Positions 1 to 13,091 are shown, counted from the first letter of the stretch. The stretch: 58,869 nucleotides of DNA from Anaeromyces robustus (GCA_002104895.1 MCFG01000414.1:1-58869); one strand, 5' to 3'. Notes: generated by a model not told the origin, from the sequence alone. Translations and numbers: made by a program.

Positions 1-573
1 TAACAGCTAATGTCAATGTCAAAAAAAAAATTTTTTTTATTATTTTTAAAATACTTTTATTTAACAATATTTATCGTAGGTTTATTAAATATTAAAATAT
101 TTATTGTATTAAAATATTCATTGTTTTTATTTTTATATATTTAAATACTTGTATATATATATATTTATTTTCAATTATAATAGTTTCATTCTACTTTAAA
201 AAAAAAAAAAAGTTTGGAAAAAATAATAGATTAAGTTATTAAACTATTATAATAAATTTAATTAATAAATGGAAAGCTTATCCAATAAATTTTAATAATT
301 GGCTTTTAAAATATACATTAATGAATATATATATTACATATTGAAATAATGTAAAAAAATTTTTTTTATATAAATATTTATCAAGTTTTAAACTTTTTCT
401 TTTTTATCTTTTATCTTTTTTAGAATTTAATTGTAATTTAGAATTGAAGTGGATATTTTGAGAAATAAAATTTATATATAAAAAGAAAAAAATTAATAAT
501 AAATATATAATATAATTTAAAAATATAATAATATAATAATATAATATAAAAGTAAAGCATATTACATATAAAA
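1..573. other. AT-only spacer upstream of deacetylase 1
   Basis: No gene is visible. The stretch is A/T homopolymer and TATA-like dinucleotide sequence, including an A run near 199-212 and a pyrimidine-rich T/C stretch near 398-421 that could be part of the core promoter of the gene starting at 574. A weak open frame on the minus strand (438-665) is the antisense of exon 1 plus low-complexity sequence. Confidence 0.6.
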
Positions 574-2011
574 ATGAAATACTTCAATTTAATATTTCTG
601 ATTCTCGGAATAATCATATATACTAAATCTGAAATTATTCGTTCTTGTACTAAAAGTAAAACCATTGCTTTAACTGTAAATTACATTTTTTTATTATATT
701 TACATTTATAAATAAATTTAATAAAGAGAACATTTATAACTATTTATTTTCGCTTATAGATATTTCAAATAAAAAATTCGAATTTAATTAAGATTAAAAT
801 ATAAAATTTTAAAATTTTACACTTAATTGATAAAATTTTAATATATATATATATTTTAATAATAAAAAAAATATTTTTTTTTATAGTTTGACGATGGACC
901 ATATAATCTTACTCAAAAACTAGTTGATTACCTTATTGATAAAAATATTAAAGCAACTTTTTTCACAGTTGGAAGATTTCACTATCCATTTGCTTTTGAA
1001 ACAGAAGAATATCAAAAACCTATGAAGGAAGCTCATGATTTTGGTATGCAAATAGCTTCTCATAGTTATGGTCATATATTATCTAATGATACTCAAGAAT
1101 TTAATAAATGTTTAACAGATATGGATGATTTTATTGAGAAAGTTACAGGGGATCGTCCACGTTATTTCCGTCCTCCATATGGTGAATGTAACGAAGAATG
1201 TCAAGAGAGGTTAAAAAACATAGGATATCGTATTATTAAATGGGATGTTGATACTCATGATTGGGATATTGAAACTTCTGGTACAAATGAAAAAAGAGCT
1301 GAAGATTCTATAAAAATTTTAAAGGAAGAATTTGCTAAAGAAAAAGATAATTATCTTATTTTAATGCATGATACTGAACCTGCAACTGTTAATAGAATTG
1401 CTCCATGGATTATTGAAGAAAGTGGTATGAAGGAAAAAGGATACAAATTTGTTACTGTTGCTGAATGTTTGGATGATCAAAGTGGTATGTATCAAAAATC
1501 TGATAAATCTAGCAAATATAATAGTAAAAGTAAAAGTAATGTGAAGCAATCTGTTAAATCTAATGATATTAATGATGAAAGTGATGTAAAACAATCTGAT
1601 AATTCTGAAAAAAATAATAAAAGCGATGTAAAACAATCTGATAATTCTGAAGAAAATAATAAAAGCGATGTAAAACAATCTGATAACTCTGAAGAAAATA
1701 ATAAAAGCGATGTAAAACAATCTGATAACTCTGAAGAAAATAATAAAAGTAATGTAAATCCATCTGATAACTCTGAAGAAAATAATAAAAGCGATGTAAA
1801 TCAATCTAGTAACTCTAATGAAAATAATATAAACGATATGAATCAATCAAATAATACAAATATATCTGATAAAGCTAATGATACTGTTAAAGTAACAAAT
1901 TTTGGGAAAAGTACTGATATTAATAATTCATCTTTTGCTTTCTTTTCTACAAAACCATTAAACATTTATATTTATCTTATTATTTTAATAGCATGTTTTC
2001 ACTACATATAA
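574..2011 (+). CDS. Polysaccharide (chitin-type) deacetylase, CE4 family, GPI-anchored, with repeat stalk
   Basis: A NodB-homology carbohydrate esterase family 4 enzyme, expected to N-deacetylate chitin or de-O-acetylate xylan by metal-dependent hydrolysis at the cell surface. Two exons, 574-675 and 887-2011, joined in phase 0, give 408 residues. Exon 1 encodes a signal peptide (MKYFNLIFLILGIIIYT...) and ends ...IALT; exon 2 opens with FDDGP (35-39). All five CE4 motifs are present: FDDGP, HSYGH with metal-ligand His 93 and 97, RPPYG near 129, DTHDWD near 156-161, and LMHD near 193-196. After the catalytic domain (about 31-235) comes a 14-residue tandem repeat of the type SDVKQSDNSEENNK (about 266-352), then a hydrophobic C-terminus ending ACFHYI, as in GPI-anchored proteins. 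It is a close paralogue of the gene at 9709 and shares its intron position. Substrate cannot be told from sequence. Confidence 0.9.
676..886 (+). other. Intron of deacetylase 1
   Basis: Starts GTAAAT and ends TTTTATAG. It lies in phase 0 exactly before the FDDGP motif. The same position is used in the paralogues at 9709 and 27810, so it predates the duplications. Confidence 0.85.
1580..1840 (+). repeat. 42-bp in-frame minisatellite
   Basis: About six copies of a 42-bp unit (14 residues, core SDNSEENNKSDV). The central copies are nearly identical at DNA level, which points to recent unit gain. It encodes the Ser/Asn/Asp-rich hydrophilic stalk between the catalytic domain and the GPI-type tail. 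Confidence 0.85.
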
Positions 2012-2657
2012 AAATTATGAAACATTATAATTAAAAAATTAACTTTTATATATACATAAGTATTCTTAAATTAAATATATAGATAATAATTATAGTTATA
2101 ATCTTCAGTATTTTTATAAAATTTAATATAATCTTCAGTATTTTTTTTATAAAATTTTATATATATATTTTATTAATAGTTTTTTCATGACATTAATTAA
2201 CAAATATATATCAAAAGTAAGTTATAAGTATAAAAAAAAAATTTTTTTTATAACGTTAATAATACTTTAATGCATTAATTATAAATGTAAAAAAGTAATT
2301 AATCCATTATTCAATTATTAATATATCATTTTAATACATATTTTATTATTAATTTAAATAATTATTCTTAATTTCTTGTAATGTATATGGATAAATGTAT
2401 TTCAATTAAAACAAATAGAAAATGAAATTAATAATATTTTAATACATTAATTATTCTTAATGACTTGTAATGTATATGTATATACGCATTTCAATAAATA
2501 ATAATAATAAATAATTAAATATTAAAAATTAAATATGAAAAAAAAAAAAAAATTAAGAAGAGTTTTGCCTTTTTTTTATTTCGTTTTTACTTTAATTTAT
2601 TTATACTTAATATCTATTATCTTCATTTGCAAATTTCATATAAATAAAATGAATTTT

Positions 2658-2702
<45 letters not shown>

Positions 2703-4162
2703 TTTTTTAATTTTTCTTCTACTTATTTTATTTTTAGATTAATTATATTTAATATTATACGTAATATTTATTTTTAGTAATAATTATTATATGTAAAAAG
2801 ACATTCTATAATAATAAATATTTATTATTATTATAGAATGTAGATGATAGATGTTAACAAAATTCATTCAGAGTACTTATTGATTTATTATTATAATTAA
2901 ACACAAGAGTTTAATTTTTTTTAATAAAATTTAAGAAAAAAAAGTTATATTTATTATTTTTATTGATATTTCCCATATATAGATAATAATTTAAACTGTC
3001 AAAAATATCAAAAAGCATATACTTATTCTTTAAATTAAAAAAAAATTATTTTTCCTTTCTTTTTTTCTTTACTATTTGTTATTTGTTTAGTTTTGTTTTT
3101 GTTTTTGTTTTGTTTTTTTGTGTATTTCTATATTAATAAAGAAAGTTGTTTTTGTAAATGTCATAAAAAATAAATTAATTTTACCATTTTGATACATTAA
3201 TTAAAATAATTTAAAATAATATATATAACTATATATTACTTTATAAACCAATATATAAAATATTATATATATTATAATATATTTTAATATATAATTTAAT
3301 TAAAAATTAATTTATACAAGAATTCTCTTTTTAATTATGAAAGAAAGAAAGAAAAGAAAAAAAAGAAAAAGGAAATTTTAAATAACTTTTTTTTAATATA
3401 TTAAAAAAAAATATGAAACATACATTTTACTTAGATAAAATCCATTATTATGTAAAAATTTATCACAAAAAATATATCGCTTTAAATAAATTGACGTATA
3501 AATTATATATTTATTTGTTTATTTGAATATGTAAAATATTTATTATAAAATAATTAATAATAGAATTAATAGGTATATATTTAACTATAAATTATATGCT
3601 TAGCAAAATTTATAATATAATACTTTGAATGTTTTATTAAAAGATTTTGATATAAATTGATATTTTTGTTATTATTACAATAAAATAAAATCAAATAAAC
3701 AACAATCGTATAAAAAAATAGAATTATCAACATTGTAATATATTAATGAAATTGTGAATGGTAATTGTAACTTCATTTTTTTTTATAAACCTTATTTGTC
3801 TGTCTTATTGATCTTTTTTATACATTTTATTAATAGATTTTATTATATTTATATTTATATATATTATTAATAAACTATAAAAGATATATGTAAATATTTC
3901 ACTTTTATCAATAGATATGATAACAAAATCATATTTATTAATAATTATTATAATAATTATAATAATTAAAATAATAATAATAATTATACTTAAAAAATAT
4001 ATAATTAAATTAAAATAAAAATATAATAAATATATATAATACTTATTTTATTTTTTTTATTTTTATTTTTTATTATATCCATTATATAAAATAAATTTTT
4101 ATAAAATTATGTTATATTTTATTATTAATATATAAAAAACAATATAATTATAAAATAATAAT

Positions 4163-4213
<51 letters not shown>

Positions 4214-4933
4214 TATAACAATAATAAATAATAATAATTAAATAATTAATAATTAATAATTAATAATAATACATTATATAAACAAATTTTTATCATATAT
4301 TATAAAAAAACATATTTATTTTTATAAAAAAATTTTTTTTTGGTTAATTAAAATATATATTTATATATATTACAAAAAAAATGAGATATTTCTTGTATTT
4401 TGAACAAATATTCTTTAGTTTGGAGTTTATGAATACTTCAATTTATTCCATATGATTTATATTATTTATTGGCAAAGATATTTATTATTTTTTTTATATA
4501 AAAATAAATTTTTTTTTTTTGTAATATATAAAAATTTTTTTAATCTATTGGGATTAATTATTTAAAAAAAAAAAATTATAATTTTTATAAAATATTTGAT
4601 TTGGATTATTATTATTTAACATTTTTTAAATGAAAAATATTATAAATTTAAGTTTATTTTTTTAAAAAAAAAAATTTTTTGAAGTTTTTAAAATTTTTTT
4701 TTTTAATTAAATATAATAAATATATATAATGTTTATTTTATTTTATTTTTATTTTTTATTATTTTATCCGTAAATTTAATAATATATAAAAATTTTTTAT
4801 CATAAAATATATTATAAAAAATATATTTTTTATTGTTTTTATTTCAAATTTAAATAAAAAATATATATATATTCATAAAAAATATATATATATTAAAATA
4901 AAAATTAATGTTAGTAAAATAGACATAATCCAA
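2012..4933. other. Repeat-rich intergenic region
   Basis: No supported gene. It holds a roughly 33-bp tandem duplication (2095-2158, core ATAATCTTCAGTATTTTT), a roughly 100-bp duplication with degenerate copies around 2330-2420 and 2430-2510 (core CTTGTAATGTATATG), a poly-T run of about 40 at 2659-2699, a hairpin at 2801-2841, and a TAA microsatellite near 4160-4212. The open frame at 2535-2777 is only K and F homopolymer coding. Confidence 0.6.
2801..2841. repeat. Near-perfect hairpin
   Basis: Starts ACATTCTATAATAATAAATA and returns as its inverse, ending TTATAGAATGT, with one extra triplet in the right arm. About 20-bp arms, almost no loop. It may be a remnant of a small foldback element. 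Confidence 0.6.
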
Positions 4934-7900
4934 ATGATATACAAAATTCTTTTTATAAACATTTTTTTATTAATATTTTTTGGTATTTAATATATAATAT
5001 TTCAATTTTTTGACTTATTTATTATACTAATGAAATATTGAAAATTTTATATTTATATATATTAAATAAATATTAAAATTTATAATAGTTTATAATAATG
5101 CTATTGAGATTACTACTATAACACATGCTGAAGTTGCTGATAAAGATGTTTATTTAATTTATGTTGATGAATTTAATAAATATTCTCAAGAAAAGAATTT
5201 AAATATTACATTGAAATTAACTCTTTTTACAAAAGAAAATTCGACTATTACAGTCACTGGATATGAATCTATGTTAGAATCTCTTTTTATAAAAAAATCT
5301 CAAAAATATGATATATATTTCTATGATAATATATTTACAAGACAATTTGGACGTCATTTTTTGCCTTTAGATGATTACTTAGACCAGGAAACATTAGATT
5401 TATATAAACAAGGTGTAGCCCCTCAGATTTCAATTTACGAAAATAAATGGGTGGCATTGGTATTTTATATTTTTTTTTGTTTTTATCATTATATATAATT
5501 AAAATTATTAAATATTCACATATATATATAATTTACTAAAAATAATATTATCTAAATAATACAATATAACTATAATATAATATCCTCTATAATATTAAAA
5601 TATAATTAAAAAAAAAAAAAATAAAATAAAAGCCAATTAAACTGGATATTACTTTTTTGTATATTAATGAATATTATTTAAAATTATATAATAAAACTAT
5701 ACCAAAAACATGGAATGAGTTAATTGAAACAGGGAAATATATTCTAGATGAAGAAAGAAGTAAAAATAACACAGAATTTATAGCATATAATGGATTATTT
5801 ACAGGTATATATTTAAATAATTTATGATAGTTTTTATATATATATAATAAATAGAACTTCAATATATATATATCAAATAAAAAAAAAACGATTTTAAATT
5901 ACAATATCATAAATGTATTTCAAAATTCAATATTATTTATGAAATATGAAATATATATACTAAATTTTTATAAAAAAAATTCATTATGAAAAAATTATAA
6001 TTATTATTATTATTATTATTATTATTATAAGTTTTACAATATTTTTTATTAATTTATGAATTGATTTTTTATAAATAATTTTAAAAATTATTAAATATTA
6101 TTGATATTTAATCAATTTTATAAAAATATTTGAAAAAATATTTTCAAAATAACATTTAATTAAAATATAAAATATTTATATAACTTTAAACAAAAAATAT
6201 AAATATAAAATTCATTATATATAATATAATATATATTATAATAAATAAATATAGTTTAAAAAAAGTAAATAAATATATATATATTTATAACATAAAAATT
6301 AGAAACCGAATTAGGAATGTGTTCAATTTATGAATTTTTATATTCATTTAGAAAATCAGTGGATTCTCCATTCCCAAATATACGAAGTCCTGAAATGGTA
6401 GAGGCATTAAAAACTATAAAAAGAATTAAAGAAGATCTCGCCTCAGGTAATTTCAAAGAATTTTAAATTATTTTTTTAATTAATAATTTATTAAAATAAT
6501 ATTTATATTATTTTATTTTATTTTAATTTTATTTTATTTTTATATTATAACAGAGGCAATTTTTAAATTATTAGAACCGGATACTCGCAATCGATTTGCT
6601 GATGGTAATTTTTTATTTCAAAAATTTTGGTATTTTCCATATATAGAACATAAATATGTTGCTCTTCCTGGTAATATTCCAGGTGTATCTGGTGCAACAT
6701 TAGGAGGATATAATTTAGCAATTAATAAGTATTTGGATGAAGATCATCAAAATGCAGCAGTAATTGCATATAAATTTATGACATCAAAAAAAATGCAAAA
6801 AAAGGTTGTTGAGAAATATAAATTTTATTCAGCTATTCCTAGTATATATGATGATCCTGATATATGTAATATTGTTGATTGTGAAGCTTTTAAAAATACG
6901 CAATTAATTGCAAGACCTACAGCAGCATCAAATGATTATAGTAGTTATTCAGAAACCTTCAGAAACTTTATTTATGATTATGTTTTTGGTGATCGTTCTC
7001 CTGAAGATGTTTTAAAAAATATTGATGATTTAACTAAAATTTATATGATTACATTAAATAATGAAGACACTAATAATGGTATTACAAATATTATTATCAT
7101 ATCAACTTTAACTTTAATTATGCTTCTGTCATCAAGTTTAATTTATAATAAAAAATTGGGCCTTTATTTTTCTTTTTACAGTAAAGATATATGGTATATA
7201 ATCATTATTGGATGTATAATAACGATGTGTTCAGTTTTTTGGGATTATAATGAAGTCACTGATTTAAAGTGTCATTTCAAAATGATATTTTTAGATATCG
7301 GTTTTACGTTAATGTTTATTCCAATAATTCATAAATTAATTGTCGATTTTCCAGAAAGAAATCAATATTCTAGTTGGATTTACCATCATAAATATTTATT
7401 TATATCTATTTTCCTCTTTATAAATATTATTATTAATAGCATATTTATAAATGCTCCGTATGATGTTGTAGAAGTCAAAAATTTTCGAGGAGAAAGATAT
7501 CATACATGCAAATTAATAAATAATTTTACAAAGGCAATGTATATTATTAATTTTTCATTTAAAGGATTTATTTTTTTGGCCATTATTTTTTTTATTTTTG
7601 TTGAATGGAATATAAAAGAAACATATTATGATATAAAATTTTTATTTTCCGGTATGGCAATGAATACTCTTTGTATTTTAATTATACTTGTTATATCAAA
7701 TTCAAAATTGAAAAATGATAACTATGCTTCATATAATTTAATATATTCTATTTTGATAATTATTCATGGATTTACAAACTTTATATTTACCTTTGTTGCA
7801 AAAATTATCATCAATGTTGTCTACAAGAGAAATTCAATGAATGATATTATGAGTGAATTTCGAAAAAATGATGAAATGTTTAATCAATCAACTACTAGTA

Positions 7901-8067
7901 AATTAGTTCATAATAATATCGTTGAAGAGTGGAAACAAGAAAAAAAAGGTTCTTTAGATTCTAATAAATCAAGTAGTATATCTATATATAATAAAGTATT
8001 AGAATACCATAAATGTGATTCTTTAGTAGATATTAATTATGAACATGAACAAAAAAGTAAAAATTAA
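4934..8067 (+). CDS. Class C-like GPCR with solute-binding-protein ectodomain
   Basis: Five exons: 4934-4982, 5089-5459, 5633-5804, 6303-6446, 6554-8067. They join in frame through GT-AG introns to give 749 residues. Exon 1 encodes a signal-peptide-like start (MIYKILFINIFLLIFF). Residues about 17-385 resemble a bacterial extracellular solute-binding protein of the sugar-binding (MalE-like) type: an N-terminal lobe with YDIYFYDN, then PKTWNELIETGKYI, then LPGNIPGVSGATLGGYNLAI followed by a helix rich in AA/AYKFM. Seven hydrophobic segments follow (TM1 near 423-443, TM7 near 640-668). Cys 485 at the top of TM3 and Cys 564 in extracellular loop 2 match the conserved disulfide of class C (GABA-B-like) receptors. 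The tail is hydrophilic. This architecture is known to be expanded in anaerobic fungi. The ligand is unknown; an extracellular sugar or oligosaccharide is a reasonable inference. Confidence 0.82.
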
Positions 8068-9708
8068 AACGAATTTATTTAATAAATTTATTAAATAAAT
8101 TTTAAATATTATAATACTATAATGTTTTTAATTGTTAAATTTAAATATTAAAACATATAAATATAATATTGTTTTAAATAATATATATAAAAATTTTTTT
8201 TATAATATATATTATTAAAAAATTTTTTTGTTATTAAATATTTATTGTTTATTTTTTGTTATTTAATATTTATTGTTTATTTTTATTATTATTAATTTTT
8301 AATTCATAATAATAAAAATTTCAATATTATTTATTAATAAATAATATTTTAAATATAAAATTAAAATATTAAAGAATATTATTTATATATATTTATTGAG
8401 TTATGTGTAATTTTATAGTTTAAACAGAATAAATATTAAAATTAATATTTAAATATAAAATATATATTAAATAAAAAAAAAAAAGTATTTTATTTTACTT
8501 TTTTTTTTTTTTTTTATAAGTTGTAATTGTATTTATTTTATTATTAAAATATAATAGAAGAAAATAAAAAATTATTTTGTTTATTAAAATTTTTTACATG
8601 TATAAATTCTGTTTATTTTATTTTATTTTATTTTTTTTACTAGTTTTTTAGATATAATTCTATTTAATTATATTTAAATTCTATTTAATCGAACAAAATA
8701 AAATGTTACACCATTTTTTTTTTCTTTTTTTCTTTTTCTTTTTTTTTTTTTATAAAAAATTTTATTTTATATTATTTTCTATTTTAATGTAATTAATTAA
8801 TTTTTAAATATGATTCAATTTCTATATATATTAATTTAATTTTTAATTTTTATATATTTATATATCTTTTAAACGATGATTTAAAAATATATATATAAAT
8901 ATTTATATACATTTTTCAATAAATAAATAAATAAATTAATAAATTACAAATAATATAGTGTATTATAAAATTATACAAAAGTATGTATGTTAAATGTGAG
9001 ATAAAGCGTAGCGACTCATAGCATTGAGGACTAGTCGATAATGAAATGTAATCATACAAAACATTCTTAATAATTATATTTATTATAATAATTATAATAA
9101 TTATATATATATATTATTATTATAATTATATTTAACTTTTTAATATTAACTTTTTTTTTTTTTTTTTTTTATGGCACACAATTTGTACGTCACTTTAATT
9201 TTTAATATTAACAAATTATTATAATTTAATGTATTTGTTATATAATATGTCATATTTTTTAACATTATTTTATTATTAATATAATAAAAAAATGTTTAAT
9301 ATTATATTAATATATATAATATGATATAATAATTTAATAATAAATAATTATAAATAATATTTAATAAGATTTAATAATAGTCTTTTTATTTATTTATTTA
9401 TTAATAATAAAATCATAACAAAAGAATTTTTATATAAAAACCAAAAAAATTCACTTTTTGTTTTTAATTCTTTAAAGGAAATAATAAAAAAGGAGCACAA
9501 TAAAAGATATTGTTAAATAATATTTTTTTTTTAACTAGATATTAAAGAAGAAAAATAAATAAAAATAATTATAATTTATAAAACATAAAAAAGATATAAA
9601 ATCTATATTTATATATAAATAAAGAAATTTAAAATATAATATAGTATAAAGTAAATTCACATAAAGAGAAAAAAAGAAACAAATAAAATATATAAACATA
9701 TAAACAAA
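8068..9708. other. AT-rich spacer with one complex island
   Basis: No gene is visible. Mostly A/T homopolymers and TTTTA repeats. One block at about 8985-9062 has markedly higher complexity and a short stem (CGACT...AGTCG), and is listed separately as a finding. The 3' part (about 9430-9708) is the putative promoter and 5' leader of the deacetylase starting at 9709. Confidence 0.55.
9431..9440 (+). promoter_or_regulatory. Possible TATA box of deacetylase 2
   Basis: TATATAAAAA about 270 bases before the ATG, followed by a more complex, A-rich leader. Weak evidence in such AT-rich DNA. Confidence 0.2.
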
Positions 9709-10844
9709 ATGAAATTTTTAAGTTTTTATTTAGTTTTAGTTATTATTTTTGCTTGTTTTACTCAAGCAGAATTTATTTATTCTTGTACTGAAAATAAAAC
9801 TATTGCTTTGACAGTAAGTTTAAAAAAATATATGAAATAATTTATATATTTATATAAAAATAAAAAAAAAATTTTTTTTCAAATGAAATTTCATTTTTTT
9901 TTTTTTCATTTTTTTTTTAATTTATTTATTTATTTTACTAATTTATATCTTTTTTTCTTATATATATATATTTTTTGGATTTTTTTTTTATATTTTATAT
10001 AAATTCTTTTTTATATGTATATATATATATTTTTGAATTAAATTAGTTTGATGATGGTCCATTTAAATATACAAAAGATTTAGTTGATTACATGGTTGAC
10101 CAAGGTGATGTAAAAATTACTTTCTTCCATGTTGGTAAATTTCATTATCCTTTTGCTATTGATACTCAAGAATATCAAGATGCTATGAAAAAAGCTCATG
10201 ATAATGGTTTTCAAATTGCTTCACATACTTTTGAACATAAAATATCAGATGATATTGAAGAATTTAATAAATCTTTAAGTACAATGGATGAATTTATTGA
10301 AAAAGTTACAGGGGATCAACCACGTTATTTCCGTGCCCCAAAAGGTCATTGTAGTGAAGAACATCAAAAACAACTTGATAAATGGGATTATCGTCTTATT
10401 CAATGGGATGTAGATACTTTAGATTGGGATCTTGAAACTTCTGGTTCTGTTGAACAAAGAATTAAAGATTCTATTGAAATTTTAAAGGAAAAATTTGCTG
10501 AAGAAAAAGATAATTACCTTATTCTTATGCATGATTCACAAAATTATACTGTAAGTGAAATTGCACCATGGATTATTGAACAAAGTGGTATGAAAGAAAA
10601 AGGTTATCGTTTTGTTACCGTTGCTGAATGTCTTGGTGATAAAGCTGGTATGTATCGTTCTGGTAAAACTTATGGTGTTCAAAATATGAAAAATATTACT
10701 CAAGGTAATGTTACTGCTACAATTGAAGACAATGGACAAAATTTAGTATCTAGTGCTCCTTCTTTATTATCATCTTCATTATTATTTAAACCATTAGTTT
10801 TACTTTCATACTTTTTCTTTGGTTTATTAATTTTCCTTTATTAA
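9709..10844 (+). CDS. Polysaccharide (chitin-type) deacetylase, CE4 family, GPI-anchored
   Basis: Two exons, 9709-9813 and 10047-10844 (phase 0 junction), encode 300 residues. Signal peptide MKFLSFYLVLVIIFACFTQA, then mature start EFIYSC. The CE4 motifs are complete: FDDGP 36-40, HTFEH with His 95 and 99, RAPKGH from about 131, DTLDWD about 158-163, LMHD about 195-198. A short Asn/Thr linker leads to a hydrophobic tail (LLSYFFFGLLIFLY) of GPI type. It differs from deacetylase 1 mainly in lacking the repeat stalk. The coding sequences are close enough to share long near-identical stretches around VTGD.PRYFR, so duplication is fairly recent. Likely a cell-wall or plant-polysaccharide deacetylase at the surface; substrate not determined. 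Confidence 0.92.
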
Positions 10845-10975
10845 TTAACATGATCTAAATCTAAATGATTATTATATCAATAGTAATAGTTTTTTTTTTC
10901 TAATTTTTTTATAAACCAATAACTAAAACTAAAATCAAAATTTCAAACAAACAAACAAAAAAAAAAAAAAGTTAC

Positions 10976-11090
10976 AATAATATCATATATAAATTTATAT
11001 AATATTATACATATATAAAACAATAACATATAAATTTATATAATATTATACATAAATAAAACAATAACATATAAATTTATACAATATTAT
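10976..11090. repeat. Three-copy tandem repeat of about 50 bp
   Basis: Unit core ATATAAATTTATATAATATT followed by ATACATAAATAAAACAATAAC, repeated three times with small changes, in the 3' flank of deacetylase 2. Confidence 0.7.
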
Positions 11091-11179
11091 TATATATAAA
11101 ATAATATTAATATAATATATAAATTATATAATTATATATATATATAAAACAATCTTATTAAATATTTATGTTTTATAAC

Positions 11180-11517
11180 ATATTTATATAAATATTTTAA
11201 AGCAAAAAAAAAAAAAATAAAACAAAAAATAATTATATAACACATATTATTATTAAAATTGGAAATTTTAAATGTTTATTTCTTTTTTTTTTTTAAAACA
11301 AGAAATCAAAAAAGAAAGCAAAAGAAATGAGAAAAAAAGCAAGAGAAATGAAAAAAGTCATTATTTCTTTTTTTTAAAACAAAACAAAACAAAAAAACAA
11401 GAAAACAAGAAAACAGAAAAACAAAATAGCAATGACAGAAAAAATAGTCACTATATATATTCATATAATATACAAATATATATAATATTAATTTAAATAT
11501 ATTTATATAAATATTTT

Positions 11518-11554
<37 letters not shown>

Positions 11555-11605
11555 AATTATATATACATATTATTATTAGAATTGGAAATATTAAATATTA
11601 ATTAT
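11180..11605. repeat. Pair of direct repeats of about 100 bp
   Basis: Copies at about 11180-11290 and 11495-11605 share TATAAATATTTTA(A/C)AGC, a poly-A tract, and then ACATATTATTATTA(A/G)AATTGGAAAT. About 300 bases between the copies are low-complexity A/G-rich. Confidence 0.65.
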
Positions 11606-12837
11606 TTTATTTTCTTTTTCTTTTTCTTTCTGTTTTATTTTATTTTAATAATAATTGATTAATTATTTTTTAATCGATATTTATATTAATAATTAAAATA
11701 AAATAAAAGAAAAAAAAAATTTTTTTTTTATGGTAAAAAAAGAAAAAGGAAATGAAAGAAAAATAATTTTTATCTAAATATCATTTATATTTTTAAAACT
11801 TATAAAACAAAACTAATTAATTTAAAAAAGCATATATATCTATTAATATATAATATTCAAAAATTTATTTTAAAAATTATATATATATATATATCTATTA
11901 ATATAAATATAAATATTTTTATACATTATTCTTTACGCATATAATAATAATAGTATATAATATTAATAATATTATTAAAACAATTACGTATTTTATAAAT
12001 AATATATTATCATGTTTAAAAAAACATTTTAAAAAAACGCAAATTATTATTAATATATATCATAATAATAAATACAATGTTAATACAATCACGTATTTAT
12101 TCATATATAACCAATATTATAAATAATTAAGATAAAATAATATAAATATATTTTTTTTTTTTTTTTTTAAAAAAAAAAAGCGCATTTTATTATTAACACA
12201 CATAATAATAAAAATAATAATACAAGAAACAAATAATATTAATATAATATTAATATAATTACATATTTAATTATATAACATTATAAATTCATTTTTTCAA
12301 AATTATAAAACTATTAAAATAAAAGTTTTTTATTTTAATTTATATATATCATTTATATATATACATATATAAATAATAAAAATAATAATAGTAATAATAA
12401 AAAAAAAAAAAACTATTAAAGTAATTATTAGAAGATAATCAATTCATTTTTAGTAATACTATTAATACTTGATGTTTTAATAGTATGAATTGATTAAATT
12501 AAAAAAAAAAAAAAAATTCTTAATTTTAATAAAAGTTTAAAGTATTAGAGTTAAGAAAAAAAAAAATAATATTTTTGTGTTTTACATTTTTTTTTTATTA
12601 ATTTCATTATTAAATCTGGTTAAAATATATATATATATATATATATTTTTTTTTTGGAATAAAAAAATTCAAATGTTACAGTCCCAACAAGCACCTTGTT
12701 TTTTTTTTTTTTTTTTTTTTTTTGTATTTACAATTCTCCCATCTAATTTGTTAATAAATTAAATCTATAATATAAATATTATATTATCTTTTAAATTACC
12801 TTAACATTTAAATAAGAAAAAAAAAAAAAAAAAAAAA

Positions 12838-13014
12838 ACTCCATGTCTTATCTTTTCGATTTGTTAATGTGTTTAAATCTCCAATGAGAATTCTTATTAT
12901 CATATTATTGTACTCATTAAGAAGAATCTGAAAAAATATATTAATGATAGGCGTAAATAACAGTAAAGAAAATACGACAACTCTCGTTGTTAATGAAATA
13001 TATGGACTAAAACT
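12838..13014 (-). pseudogene. Possible retroelement endonuclease scrap
   Basis: A block of higher complexity inside A/T homopolymers, open on the minus strand for 59 codons with no stop. It contains RILIGDLNTLTNRKDKTWS, which recalls the GD(F/L)N motif of endonuclease/exonuclease/phosphatase domains in non-LTR retrotransposons. It is bounded by poly-A/T, has no start codon, and no other part of an element is seen. The family assignment is a guess from one motif. Confidence 0.25.
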
Positions 13015-13091
13015 TTTATATAATATGATATTAATAACATCTTAAAAAGTTTATAACATATTCATTCTTTTCATATTTTTTTTTTTTTTTT

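Noticed and set aside
1361-1846. 161-codon minus-strand frame inside deacetylase 1
   Set aside because: Antisense shadow of the 42-bp repeat array. The plus strand has the complete CE4 motif set.
2535-2777. 80-residue frame rich in Phe
   Set aside because: Encoded by poly-A and poly-T runs only.
5674-5862. 62-residue minus-strand frame
   Set aside because: Antisense of exon 3 of the receptor gene, which joins in frame with the other exons.
11272-11496. 74-residue Lys-rich frame
   Set aside because: Low-complexity purine tract between two direct repeats; no domain-like sequence.
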